Positions 1-6,748 of a stretch of 64,000 nucleotides of DNA are shown here, piece after piece. The notes beneath the pieces are model-generated. The model was not told the DNA's origin. It did not search any database and was given only the letters and a program-made list of their open reading frames with translations. The translations under genes and the position numbers were made by a program. The stretch is from Mycolicibacterium chubuense NBB4 (GTDB lineage: Bacteria; Actinomycetota; Actinomycetes; Mycobacteriales; Mycobacteriaceae). Numbering within the stretch: position 1 is the first letter of the stretch; each line of letters starts with the position of its first letter. The stretch is from positions 372,001 to 436,000 of the forward strand of contig NC_018022.1 of the NCBI RefSeq assembly GCF_000266905.1. Direction: 5' to 3'.

Positions 1-68
1 GCCACACCGAGGATTCCGCCGCCGGTGCCGAGCACCGCCAGCGCGGCCCGCCTGGTCATCTTCGTCAT
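1..68 (-). CDS. Tat-signal protein, N-terminus only (runs off the window)
   Basis: Reading leftwards from an ATG at 68, preceded by a GGGAG ribosome site, the product begins MTKMTRRAALAVLGTGGG. The twin arginine followed by a hydrophobic stretch is a typical Tat export signal of an exported or lipid-anchored protein. Only about 22 codons lie in the window, so the mature domain is not visible and no function can be assigned. The start lies 76 bases from the long palindrome at 144-173, so it is probably transcribed from that divergent promoter region. A multicopper oxidase or another exported metal protein would fit the context, but that is a guess. Confidence 0.6.
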   Translation of the reverse strand, partial: MTKMTRRAALAVLGTGGGILGV

Positions 69-143
69 CGCCGTCGATCTCCCGTTCTGCTCTCGGGCAC
101 CGCGCACCGGATGTCCGAGGAGCGGCGGTGTCCATCGCTCATC

Positions 144-173
144 ATCTACTATGTCGGTACCGAGATAGTAGAT
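144..173. promoter_or_regulatory. Long BlaI-like palindrome, copy 1
   Basis: An almost perfect 30-base inverted repeat: arms ATCTACTAT and ATAGTAGAT around a CGGTACCG centre. It lies between the leftward Tat-signal gene and the rightward small membrane-protein gene at 218. The same 30-mer recurs with few changes at 2083-2112. CTACT and AGTAG are the half-sites of the 19-base palindromes elsewhere in the window, but here they are 16 rather than 9 bases apart. Likely a repressor operator, of BlaI type by resemblance. Confidence 0.7.
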
Positions 174-217
174 CAAACGTCGAGCGGGCGGGGTTCGCCG
201 GAACGAAGGAGTTGTCG

Positions 218-412
218 ATGCACGACGTGCTGCTGACGTTGGCCCGACTGGCCTGCCCGGTCGGAATGGGCGCGATGATGTGGATGATGATGCGCGGTCA
301 CCGCCGCGACGCGCCTCCCGCCACTGCGCCCGATGATCCTATGCCGCCCGTTCCGGTGGCCTCAGATGTCACGGGGGCGTCGAAATCCCTGGTACGGCAG
401 GGAGTCTCGTGA
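218..412 (+). CDS. Small single-pass membrane protein
   Basis: A 64-residue protein. The start at 218 was chosen because AAGGAG lies six bases upstream; an upstream in-frame ATG at 128 would read through the operator. It begins MHDVLLTLARLACPVGMGAMMWMMMRG: a short hydrophobic segment with a Cys-Pro pair and a Met cluster, then a polar Pro-rich tail. The Cys and Met residues could bind a soft metal, but no family is recognised. Its stop overlaps the GTG start of the next gene (409), so the two are translationally coupled. The palindrome at 144-173 lies 45 bases upstream. Confidence 0.6.
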   Translation: MHDVLLTLARLACPVGMGAMMWMMMRGHRRDAPPATAPDDPMPPVPVASDVTGASKSLVRQGVS

Positions 413-1131
413 ACATGAAGACCCGTGACTCGAACACCAAGGGCACGCGCGGGGCTGCGAAGGGCCGGCGTTCCGGGGCCTCCTCGGTCGCCGCGATGCG
501 CCGCGGTGTGGCACCCAGCCGGTGGCCGCTCGCCGCCGGGGTAATGGTGGTCGTCGTCTTCGCGGTGGTCATGATCGTGGTCATCACCCGAGGGCGCCCC
601 GCTCACCCAGACGTCGCCGGCGGGATCCCCCCGACACCGGAGACTTCGGCCACCGGCACGGACAGTTCGCCGCCGTGGCCCGCCCCGACCGACGTTCGCG
701 CCGCCGTGGGGCGCTCCGGGCTGCCGCTGTTGCGTTCGGAGGGCTCGGTGCTTCACATTCACGCGCACCTCGACGTGTTCGTCGACGGCAAGGCCGTGGC
801 GGTTCCCGGCGGGATCGGGATCGACGAGCGCGGCGGGGCGATCAGTCCGCTGCACACCCACGACACCAGCGGCGTCATCCACATCGAGTCACCGACTCAG
901 AGCACCTTCAGCCTGGCCCAGTTCTTCTCCGAGTGGAACGTCACGTTGACCGCATCACAGCTCGGCAACCGCACCGCCACCAACGGTTCCCCACTGCGCG
1001 CCTACGTCAACGGTCAACAGGTGACCGGCAACCCCGGTGCGCTGATCTTTCACGGACACGACGAGATCGCCTTGGTCTACGGAACGGGCCCAGCCCAGAT
1101 TCCCGGCAATTACGCCTTCGGCGACCTGTAG
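409..1131 (+). CDS. Membrane-anchored protein with a His-rich extracellular domain
   Basis: 240 residues from a GTG that overlaps the preceding stop (a second candidate is the ATG at 415). A basic N-terminus is followed by one membrane segment at about residues 40-60 and then an exported domain of about 140 residues. The domain carries spaced histidines: HIHAHLDVFVDG, SPLHTHDTSGVIHIES and FHGHDEIALVYG. This looks like a conserved actinobacterial family of unknown function. Histidine clusters and the copper-related neighbourhood suggest metal binding, which is inference. It is the second gene of a two-gene unit downstream of the long palindrome. Confidence 0.65.
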   Translation: MNMKTRDSNTKGTRGAAKGRRSGASSVAAMRRGVAPSRWPLAAGVMVVVVFAVVMIVVITRGRPAHPDVAGGIPPTPETSATGTDSSPPWPAPTDVRAAVGRSGLPLLRSEGSVLHIHAHLDVFVDGKAVAVPGGIGIDERGGAISPLHTHDTSGVIHIESPTQSTFSLAQFFSEWNVTLTASQLGNRTATNGSPLRAYVNGQQVTGNPGALIFHGHDEIALVYGTGPAQIPGNYAFGDL

Positions 1132-1230
1132 CGGCCAAGGCCGCCGGCGCGCGGGGGGCAACGCATCGCCGAAGTGCACCGTCGTCTAGAGCGGCACGGG
1201 ATTGGCGCTCTGCTTGTATTCGCCGCGACG

Positions 1231-1427
1231 GCAGTGACACCGCAAGAGATTCATCGCCGACGCAAGGTGAGGTATCCCTTGATCTTCGATCCGGAGATTC
1301 GGATGGCGATCAGTGTGGTCCCCACCACCTTGGTGCTGGACCACCTCCACAGCGTCGCGGCGGGTTTGCCTCGCTGCTCGACGAGGATCTGCAACCAGCC
1401 GTGAAGCGCGCCGCCGCCGAACGGTGA
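1231..1427 (+). pseudogene. Remnant of a TlpA/ResA-type thioredoxin
   Basis: Two reading frames together resemble the C-terminal third of the TlpA-like protein encoded at 40721-41335. The fragment reads RKVRYPLIFDPEIRM and SVVPTTLVLDHLHSVAA; the intact protein has RITYPSIYDPAM and SVVPSTIVLDRRHRVAA. About nine residues are missing between the blocks, and after HSVAA a frameshift is needed to continue into LLDEDLQPAVKR. The catalytic CxxC part is absent. It is therefore debris of a duplicated gene, not an expressed protein. Confidence 0.65.
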
Positions 1428-1448
1428 ATTTCCTGACCGTTCGGCGGC
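1413..1448. terminator. Stem-loop between convergent genes
   Basis: Perfect 13-base inverted repeat, GCCGCCGAACGGT and its complement, with a 10-base loop. It sits between rightward sequence ending near 1427 and the leftward gene ending at 1489. A strong GC hairpin at a convergent junction is a likely bidirectional terminator; no U-tract is present. Confidence 0.6.
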
Positions 1449-1488
1449 CACGCGCACTGGTTGGGCCTCTGATGCGCTTGTTGCTTTC

Positions 1489-2040
1489 CTACATCTTTCC
1501 CGCGCAGCAGGGGCACGGTTCCTTCATGTCGGCGCAGCATGTGCATTTGTCCATCGGCATCGCCATCATGGCCTCGCTGCAGCACCACATCAGCGGCTCC
1601 GCACCGCCGGCGGTGTACTTGACGGCCATGGGATCCCCACCGGTGACGTCGAAGTAGATCTTGCCCGTCGAGGTCTGACCTTGAGCCAACGTGGCCGCGG
1701 AAATGCCCTGCGGACTCGCCACTTGCCACAGCACCGGGTAGCTGCCGCCGTCTGATGTCGCGGAGAAGTTGGGGATCACCGGTGTCGAAGTTCCCGATAC
1801 CGCCATCACCGTCGCAGTTGCCTCCCACAGTTGACCGGCCACCGGGAAACCAGGCGCCACGTCACCGCTCTTCTTGAGATCGGTCACCGCCCAGTCCTGC
1901 ACGCCACCGCCATCGGCCACCTGCTGATGCGCTCCGAAGCGGTGCGCACAATCATCGGCAGCCGATGCCACCCCAGCAGAACCCACTCCCATCATCAACG
2001 CGAACCCCATCCATACCGCCACCAGACAAAACCTGCGCAC
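1489..2040 (-). CDS. MPT63-family secreted protein with Cys-rich C-terminal tail
   Basis: 183 residues from a GTG at 2040; AAGGAG five bases upstream decides the start. A signal peptide ends near GVASA. The body matches the mycobacterial secreted antigen MPT63 (DUF1942) as I recall it: VTDLKKSGDVAPGFPVAGQ, WEATATVMAVSG, VLWQVASPQGISAATL and TGKIYFDVTG. MPT63 itself ends just after this beta-sandwich. Here the protein continues with about 30 residues holding eight cysteines in CC, C and CC steps, plus several methionines (WCCSEAMMAMPM, CTCCADMKEPCPCCAGKM). That tail looks like a metallothionein-type Cu(I) site, suggesting an exported copper chelator. The long palindrome at 2083-2112 is 43 bases upstream. 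Confidence 0.85.
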   Translation of the reverse strand: MRRFCLVAVWMGFALMMGVGSAGVASAADDCAHRFGAHQQVADGGGVQDWAVTDLKKSGDVAPGFPVAGQLWEATATVMAVSGTSTPVIPNFSATSDGGSYPVLWQVASPQGISAATLAQGQTSTGKIYFDVTGGDPMAVKYTAGGAEPLMWCCSEAMMAMPMDKCTCCADMKEPCPCCAGKM

Positions 2041-2082
2041 ACCTACTCCTTCTCGTTGAGCCGCGGTCACCGACCGCCCGGC

Positions 2083-2112
2083 ATCTACTATCTTCGTACC
2101 GAGATAGTAGAT
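2083..2112. promoter_or_regulatory. Long BlaI-like palindrome, copy 2
   Basis: Nearly the same 30-mer as at 144-173: ATCTACTAT, then TTCGTACCGAG, then ATAGTAGAT. It lies 43 bases upstream of the MPT63-like gene (leftward) and 88 bases upstream of the thioredoxin-like gene at 2200 (rightward). Two nearly identical sites in front of unrelated genes support a shared regulator. Confidence 0.7.
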
Positions 2113-2199
2113 GACTGCTGAAGTCGATCGACATGCCCCCATCCAGGGGCGGGTGAAGAAGGGCTGAAACCAATCGTTGAATCCACAAGTGGCGGTCCC

Positions 2200-2613
2200 A
2201 TGGTGGCCACCGCAGTATCCGTCAGGGAATGTCGTTCGCCAGCAACAGAAGTCACGTCGATAGGGGAGGCGCCACCAACGTACCGTGGCCCTCGGGTTGA
2301 ACTGCTCGTCATCCCTGATTGTCCTTACGCGACACTCGCCGAGACGGCCATCAGAATGACACTCAACGAACTAGGCCTACCTCACACGCCGGTGCTCACC
2401 ACGGTGGTCGAGACCACCGCCGAAGCGATCCGTCGGCGATTCACCGGATCGCCCACCATCGTGATCAACGGCGTCGACCCGTGGGCGCATCCCGACAGGG
2501 AACCCGGCCTGACCTGCCGTGCTCAACCGGACCGTGGCGGGCTACCCACCCCATACGGTCTTGCCCAAGCATTGTGCGCGGCCGTGCTCAAAGATCATCG
2601 AATGCCTCACTAG
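2200..2613 (+). CDS. Small thioredoxin-like protein (alkylmercury-lyase-partner type)
   Basis: 137 residues. After a variable N-terminus it reads VELLVIPDCPYATLAETAIR, a thioredoxin-like beta-alpha start with a single Cys in a CPYA motif. Later come GSPTIVINGVDPWA and GLPTPYGLAQAL. This pattern matches small thioredoxin-fold proteins often found in actinobacterial mercury and metal islands. The role is presumably thiol exchange or metal binding. The ribosome site is weak and the start could lie further in. It is divergent from the MPT63-like gene and shares the palindrome at 2083-2112. Confidence 0.55.
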   Translation: MVATAVSVRECRSPATEVTSIGEAPPTYRGPRVELLVIPDCPYATLAETAIRMTLNELGLPHTPVLTTVVETTAEAIRRRFTGSPTIVINGVDPWAHPDREPGLTCRAQPDRGGLPTPYGLAQALCAAVLKDHRMPH

Positions 2614-2660
2614 CTCACGGGGCCGCCCCCGCTGGAGCGGTCTGTGTCCGATCCCGGCTT

Positions 2661-2788
2661 GTCTCACATTTAAAGAACCGAGACAGCCGCGCGTGGCCCA
2701 CTTGCGGTAGCAAGCGCCAGGTCGCACCGTCTCATTTCCTGTCTCGCACGGCGCGTCTCGAATCCTCGATGTCGGGGGGCAACGAGAC
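2661..2788. repeat. Cluster of GTCTC/GAGAC motifs in a gene-free stretch
   Basis: Six copies of GTCTC or its complement lie within 130 bases (2661, 2680, 2729, 2741, 2755, 2784). Two form an inverted pair, GTCTCACATTTAAAGAACCGAGAC. The array resembles a multi-subsite protein-binding region such as a resolvase res site or a transposon end. No recombinase gene lies nearby in the window, so the function is unknown. It is part of a stretch from 2614 to about 3358 without a supportable gene. Confidence 0.35.
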
Positions 2789-2806
2789 GGTCGTCGGCCT
2801 GACAGC

Positions 2807-2838
2807 AAGCGCCCGGTTACTCAAGCGCCCGGTTACTC
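2807..2838. repeat. 16-base tandem duplication
   Basis: The unit AAGCGCCCGGTTACTC occurs twice in tandem. It lies at the edge of the GTCTC cluster in gene-free DNA; no role is apparent. Confidence 0.6.
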
Positions 2839-2939
2839 AAGAGTGAGCGCGGCGGTCCAGGTCCTGCGGACTTCGAACGAATTCACTTCGCAAGACGCGA
2901 GGAATTCTGCACGTATGGAATACGTTCACTCCGCCAGCA

Positions 2940-3052
2940 GCTTGCGACTCGACCACTTACCGGCCAGCTCGGCACGACGGGTGCTTTGACATCAACTGCG
3001 ACGGGCGGCGCGCACCGACATCCGAGGAAGACGGCACATGATGTGTGCGATG
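2940..3052 (+). repeat. Left copy of a 113-base direct repeat flanking the region
   Basis: This segment matches 60476-60588 in the same orientation at roughly 88-90 percent identity by eye. Shared blocks include GTGCTTTGACATCAAC, GCGACGGGCGGCGCG and GACGGCACATGATGTGT. The two copies bracket about 57 kb of accessory genes. No clear reading frame is conserved. It could be a remnant of an element that once flanked the island, or a site from its insertion history. Confidence 0.6.
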
Positions 3053-3147
3053 CGATTGTCCGATCCAGATCATCTTGAGGGTGACACGCGTCGCTGACCT
3101 CGGAGCTCTCAACTGGTTCTGGACGCCATTTCCTCATTCTGTCCAAG

Positions 3148-3199
3148 AAAACTTGAGAGCGCCGGAAAGAATCCGAAAAGACCTGAGAGCGTCGGACAC
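3148..3199. repeat. Imperfect tandem repeat containing TGAGAGCG(C/T)CGGA
   Basis: Two copies of AAAA(C/G)..(T/C)TGAGAGCG(C/T)CGGA are spaced 30 bases apart in gene-free DNA. The spacing is near three helical turns, which would suit a protein-binding array. Nothing further can be said. Confidence 0.35.
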
Positions 3200-3318
3200 C
3201 GGCTCGCCGACAGCCGATGACGCACGACCTGGCGGTGTCATCGCTTGACATGGTGAACGGCCCCATGGAGGTTGTAGGGGAGTGGGTTTCGCTGCCTCGT
3301 AGGCTGTCGGCGAGGGAC

Positions 3319-3340
3319 ATGGATAACAGTCGTTATCCAT
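3319..3340. promoter_or_regulatory. Palindrome ATGGATAAC-N4-GTTATCCAT, left copy
   Basis: Perfect 9-base arms around four bases. Read on the other strand, it matches 60181-60202 at 19 of 22 positions. It lies just upstream of a P-type metal ATPase fragment. Short AT-containing palindromes in front of such ATPases are often sites of ArsR/SmtB metal sensors; that assignment is inference. Confidence 0.5.
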
Positions 3341-3358
3341 GACGAAATCCTCCACTTT

Positions 3359-3590
3359 CGTGGCCGGGTGCTTGGACTGCCCGACCGGATACGCGATGGT
3401 GCGGCGGATACCGTGACCGCCTTGGCCGCGCTCACCGGGGCGCACCCGATCCTGCTGACAGGCGACAATCCGCGGGCCGCCGCAACGCTCGCCGCGCAGG
3501 CCGGCATCACCGACGTGCGCCGGGCTGCTCCCGCACGACAAGGTCGAAGCGGTACGCGAGCTCGAGGCGCCGCGAGCACCCCCCTCGCCG
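3359..3590 (+). pseudogene. Fragment of a heavy-metal P1B-type ATPase
   Basis: The frame contains RIRDGAADTVTALAALTGAHPILLTGDNPRAA and AGITDVR (quoted here as separate motifs: RIRDGAADTV, ILLTGDNPRAA, AGITDVR), the P/N-domain junction of CtpA/CtpB-like copper ATPases. The frame is then lost: the expected LLPHDKVEAVREL continues in another frame. The N-terminus with metal-binding and membrane parts and the C-terminus with GDGxNDxP are missing. It is a decayed internal fragment that became joined to the oxidoreductase remnant that follows. Confidence 0.7.
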
Positions 3591-4132
3591 CGGTAGTCGA
3601 CGGCCGCGACGCTCTGCTGGCCGTGGCGATGAACGGCGAACCCCTACCTCTGGAACACGGGTATCCGGCCCGGCTCGTCGTGCCGGGCCTCTACGGATAC
3701 GTCTCGGCCACCAAGTGGGTGAGTGAGCTGGAGATTACCCGCTTCGACAAGGCGTCGGCCTACTGGACCGAGCGCGGGTGGGCCGCCCAAGCACCGATCA
3801 AGATCTCGTCCAGCATCGAGGTGCCGGCCGGATTCGCTCGGCTGAAGGCCGGAGATGTTGTCGTCGCCGGGGTGGCCTGGGCGCAGCAACGCGGCATCGA
3901 ATCGGTGGAAGTTCGTGTCGATGACGGGCCGTGGCAGTTCGCGACCCTCGCGGCCGAGTACTCGATCGACACGTGGAGGCAGTGGTACTGCGAGTGGAAC
4001 AGCACTCCCGGCACGCGCACCCTCGCCGTGCGCTGCACGGATCGGTCGGGGCAACGGCAGATCGTCGCGCAGCGGCCGACCGTTCCCGATGGCTCCACCG
4101 GTCTGGAACGGCGCGTGGTCTTCGTCGAGTGA
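3591..4132 (+). pseudogene. 5'-truncated molybdopterin (sulfite-oxidase-like) oxidoreductase
   Basis: From about DGRDALLAVAMNGEPLPLEHG the open frame matches the C-terminal part of the sulfite oxidase family: VVPGLYGYVSATKWVSELE, then ERGWAAQAPIKISSS, then an Ig-like dimerisation domain (VRVDDGPWQFATLA, WCEWNSTPGTRTLAVR-type strand). The molybdopterin-binding N-terminal half is absent, and the frame runs straight on from the ATPase fragment, so the open frame starting near 3368 is a chance chimera. The stop at 4132 is probably the native one. No signal or start of its own is seen. Confidence 0.7.
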
Positions 4133-4297
4133 CGGCGAGGTCGGCCCACCCGTACGAGACGTCGGTGTTCACGCGTCACAGCTCCGGAACGCTACGTCCC
4201 GTGGCGAAACGGCGAGGACCGTCGTCGATGACGGCAGGCCACTTGACGGTCAGCAGCCGGGCGCGCCAACACCATCGAGCGCAACCCCGCTGGGCGG

Positions 4298-5140
4298 TTA
4301 TTCGACGGCCGCCACGACTTGTACCGTTGCGCCGTCGTCCGTCGATTCGTACACGGAGGTTTCGGTCGCGACGTACACCTCACCGTCGCCGGCAGCGAGG
4401 AGGGCTTGAGGTCTGGCCGTCAGAGCGTGTCGTGGTCGCCAGGTCCGGCCGGCGTCCGTGCTGGTGTACAGAGTTCCCTCGATGTCAGCTCCGACGAGTG
4501 GTCCGCGCTCAGGCCAGCTGATGAACACCAGTGCCGGTGTGCCGGCGATGGCGGCGAACGTGAGTGCCCCGTCGGTGCTGCGCTGTAACCCTTGGCGGGT
4601 GGTCGCGAGGATCTCGTCAGCGTCCACCGGTGAGACCGCGAGGTCGACAGCGGCGAGTTCTGCCCGTGGTTGCCAGGACCGTTCGTCGCGGCTGATCATG
4701 ACCTTCCCCGACTGGCTGTCGTGACCGTACACCCGTCCGTGGCGGTACTCGAGGGCGTGAAAATCGGCGCTGCCCTCCAGAGACAGTGACTTCCACGACT
4801 CACCGGCGTCCTCGCTCTTGATCAGGCCCAGATGTGGCGGCTGTTGACCATCGGCCGGATCGGGGTGGCCGCTGGCCAGAAACTCGTCAGGGCCGGTGAC
4901 GGTGAAGCCCATGAAGTCCTGCGTGAGGGTCCCGATTCGTTGCGGCCTTTGTTTGTCGTCGATGCGAAAGAGCCCGTAATGCGTTGCGATGTACAGGGAG
5001 TCGTTCGACGGGTTGATGCCGAGGCCGTGGATGTGGGTCATGCCCGGCACGAGTGCGGTCGTGCTGTCGGGAGGGTTCGCCGAACACGCCGCGGCGAGGG
5101 CTCCGGTTAGAACTGCGGCGGTGAGCCTACGAAGCCGCAC
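4298..5140 (-). CDS. Lipoprotein with BNR-type repeats (F510_1955-like glycosylhydrolase family)
   Basis: About 280 residues from a GTG at 5140. A longer frame reaches a TTG at 5233 but would put a long tail before the signal. The N-terminus VRLRRLTAAVLTGALAAACS is a lipoprotein signal with lipobox AAACS. The mature part is a beta-propeller-like fold with repeats such as KSEDAGESWKSLS, STDGALTFAAIA and STDAGRTWRP (Asp-box/BNR type) and an opening HIHGLGINPSNDSLYIATH. Such proteins recur in actinobacterial copper islands; the substrate is unknown. It lies just downstream of a small Met-rich membrane protein, probably in one operon. Confidence 0.7.
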   Translation of the reverse strand: MRLRRLTAAVLTGALAAACSANPPDSTTALVPGMTHIHGLGINPSNDSLYIATHYGLFRIDDKQRPQRIGTLTQDFMGFTVTGPDEFLASGHPDPADGQQPPHLGLIKSEDAGESWKSLSLEGSADFHALEYRHGRVYGHDSQSGKVMISRDERSWQPRAELAAVDLAVSPVDADEILATTRQGLQRSTDGALTFAAIAGTPALVFISWPERGPLVGADIEGTLYTSTDAGRTWRPRHALTARPQALLAAGDGEVYVATETSVYESTDDGATVQVVAAVE

Positions 5141-5237
5141 AATGACACCGTTGGTCGCCGACGACCCACGTCGTCCGAACGTGATGAGTGGCTTCTGGTT
5201 ACGGCGAGACACTCGTATGACGTGGCGCGGCAACGGT

Positions 5238-5483
5238 TTAGGGTGTCGGGGCGGGTGCAGAGGCCGTCGGCATGCCCGGCATCGGTGACATCGACGGCGC
5301 GTTCATGGGTTGTTCCATCATCTTGTTGCTGCCCATGTTCATGAAGTCGCAGCAACTCGGACGTGCGATGAGCAGATACAAGCCAGCGGCGATGACGAAG
5401 ATCCCTACCGCGATACCCGTGATCGCCAGGGCCTGATAGAGCCGTTGAGGCCGGGTTCCGGCCGTGGGGGCGATTTCCGTCAT
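5238..5483 (-). CDS. Small membrane protein with Cys-Cys and Met-rich tail
   Basis: 81 residues; the ATG at 5483 has AAGGGA five bases upstream. One membrane helix (about 19-41) is followed by PSCCDFMNMGSNKMMEQPM and then SMSPMPGMP. Cys-Cys and repeated M-x-M or MM pairs are typical ligands for Cu(I). The exported tail probably binds or passes copper; this is inference from composition. It stops a few bases before the possible upstream start of the BNR lipoprotein gene, so the two look co-transcribed. The upstream DNA near 5520 holds only half of the BlaI-type palindrome. Confidence 0.65.
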   Translation of the reverse strand: MTEIAPTAGTRPQRLYQALAITGIAVGIFVIAAGLYLLIARPSCCDFMNMGSNKMMEQPMNAPSMSPMPGMPTASAPAPTP

Positions 5484-5613
5484 GGTTGTCCCTTCGTGGG
5501 TGATCTGCTGCGGAGCGGGCTGTATTACCTACTCGGGTGTGTGTCGGCACCGCCGCTTGGCGTCTCGTATGACAGGGGGTCGCTTGCGATGCTCGGGCCG
5601 GGAAACGGGCCCG

Positions 5614-6606
5614 CTAGATCTGCCAGTCCTGAGCGCCGTCGGGTTGGTTGTAGATGCCGCCGGTGGTGTTCTTGATGACGACGGGGTCGCCGCTGCCGAA
5701 GTTGTCGTAGAACCACTGGGCGTTGGCGGGGCTGAGGTTGATGCAGCCGTGGCTGACGTTGCGCTTGCCCTGATCGGCCACCGACCAGGGGGCGCCGTGG
5801 ACGAAGATCCCGCTGTTGTCGATGCGGACGGCGTCTTGCACCTTGAGCTTGTAGCCCTCGGCGGAATCGATCGGGACGCCGTAGGTGGAGGAGTCCATGA
5901 CGATGTCGGCGAACCTCTCCAGGACGTAGTAGGTGCCGTTCTTGGTCTCGTACTTCGGTTTGCCCAGTGACACCGGGAAGGTCTTCTCGACGACGCCGTT
6001 TCTGGTGACGGTCATCTGGTGGGTGGCGTCGTCGATGGTCGCGACGAGGGATTCCCCGGTCCGGAAGCTCGACTTGGTTCCCGAAGCGTCGACGGTGACC
6101 GTCGTGTTGGCGGGCCAGAAGTCGATGGGGCGCCATCGGACCTGAGTGTCGGACATCCAGTAGAACTTGCCGGGCACGGGCGGGTTCGACGAGACGTGGA
6201 TGGCTTGTTCGGCCATGGCGCGGTCGGCGATGGGACGCTGGAAGGTGATGGCGATCGGTTTGGCGACGCCGACCATCGACCCGTTGAGCGGGTTGAACGT
6301 CGGCGGGGCGAACACCGGCGGGCCGGTGTAGGGGGTGGGATCCTGTCCGGCGGGGACACCGGCTGCGCTCGCTGCTGGAATGGCGGACGGATTCGGTGGC
6401 TGCAGTGGGGGAGGTGGCACCGCGGACTGTTCGACGATGGCCGACGTGTCTGTCATCGGATCGACGGTGACTACGGGGGTGGCCGGGTCGGGTGCGTCGG
6501 GCGCTACCGGTTCGGCGTTCGCGCGCGGACCCGCCCACAACGTCGTGCTGAGGCCGATGACGGCGGCTGCGCTGAGCGCAGCTGTCACGGTGGCTCGCCG
6601 GGTCAT
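5614..6606 (-). CDS. L,D-transpeptidase with one Ig-like domain
   Basis: 330 residues from the ATG at 6606, chosen for a clean AGGAGG. A signal peptide ([18 protein letters not shown], cleavage near ANA) precedes a Pro-rich linker, an Ig-like domain (about 115-200, with [17 protein letters not shown]) and a YkuD catalytic domain ending near the C-terminus. The active-site signature is FVHGAPWSV then [10 protein letters not shown], with catalytic Cys in SHGC. The enzyme makes 3-3 peptidoglycan cross-links outside the membrane, using an acyl-enzyme on that Cys. It is closest in layout to single-Ig mycobacterial Ldts (Ldt1/Ldt3 type). A BlaI-like palindrome (6679-6697) lies 73 bases upstream. 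Confidence 0.9.
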   Translation of the reverse strand: MTRRATVTAALSAAAVIGLSTTLWAGPRANAEPVAPDAPDPATPVVTVDPMTDTSAIVEQSAVPPPPLQPPNPSAIPAASAAGVPAGQDPTPYTGPPVFAPPTFNPLNGSMVGVAKPIAITFQRPIADRAMAEQAIHVSSNPPVPGKFYWMSDTQVRWRPIDFWPANTTVTVDASGTKSSFRTGESLVATIDDATHQMTVTRNGVVEKTFPVSLGKPKYETKNGTYYVLERFADIVMDSSTYGVPIDSAEGYKLKVQDAVRIDNSGIFVHGAPWSVADQGKRNVSHGCINLSPANAQWFYDNFGSGDPVVIKNTTGGIYNQPDGAQDWQI

Positions 6607-6678
6607 GAATCCTCCTGAAGTTGAGCGGATGGCGCCGGGGAACGCCGCCATGCGCCGCGGCCCGTTGCTACGGCAATC

Positions 6679-6697
6679 CTACGCACTTGGTACGTAG
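6679..6697. promoter_or_regulatory. BlaI-type operator upstream of ldt
   Basis: CTACG-N9-CGTAG, a perfect 5-9-5 palindrome, 73 bases upstream of the L,D-transpeptidase start at 6606. It fits the window-wide consensus TAC(T/G)-N9-(A/C)GTA. Confidence 0.7.
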
Positions 6698-6748
6698 ATG
6701 AACAGCGGTCGGCGGGCTGGGCCCGTTACCCCGACGACCGTGGGTCCG

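Noticed and set aside
5517..5535. ATTACCTACTCGG before the Met-rich membrane gene as an operator
   Set aside because: One half-site only.
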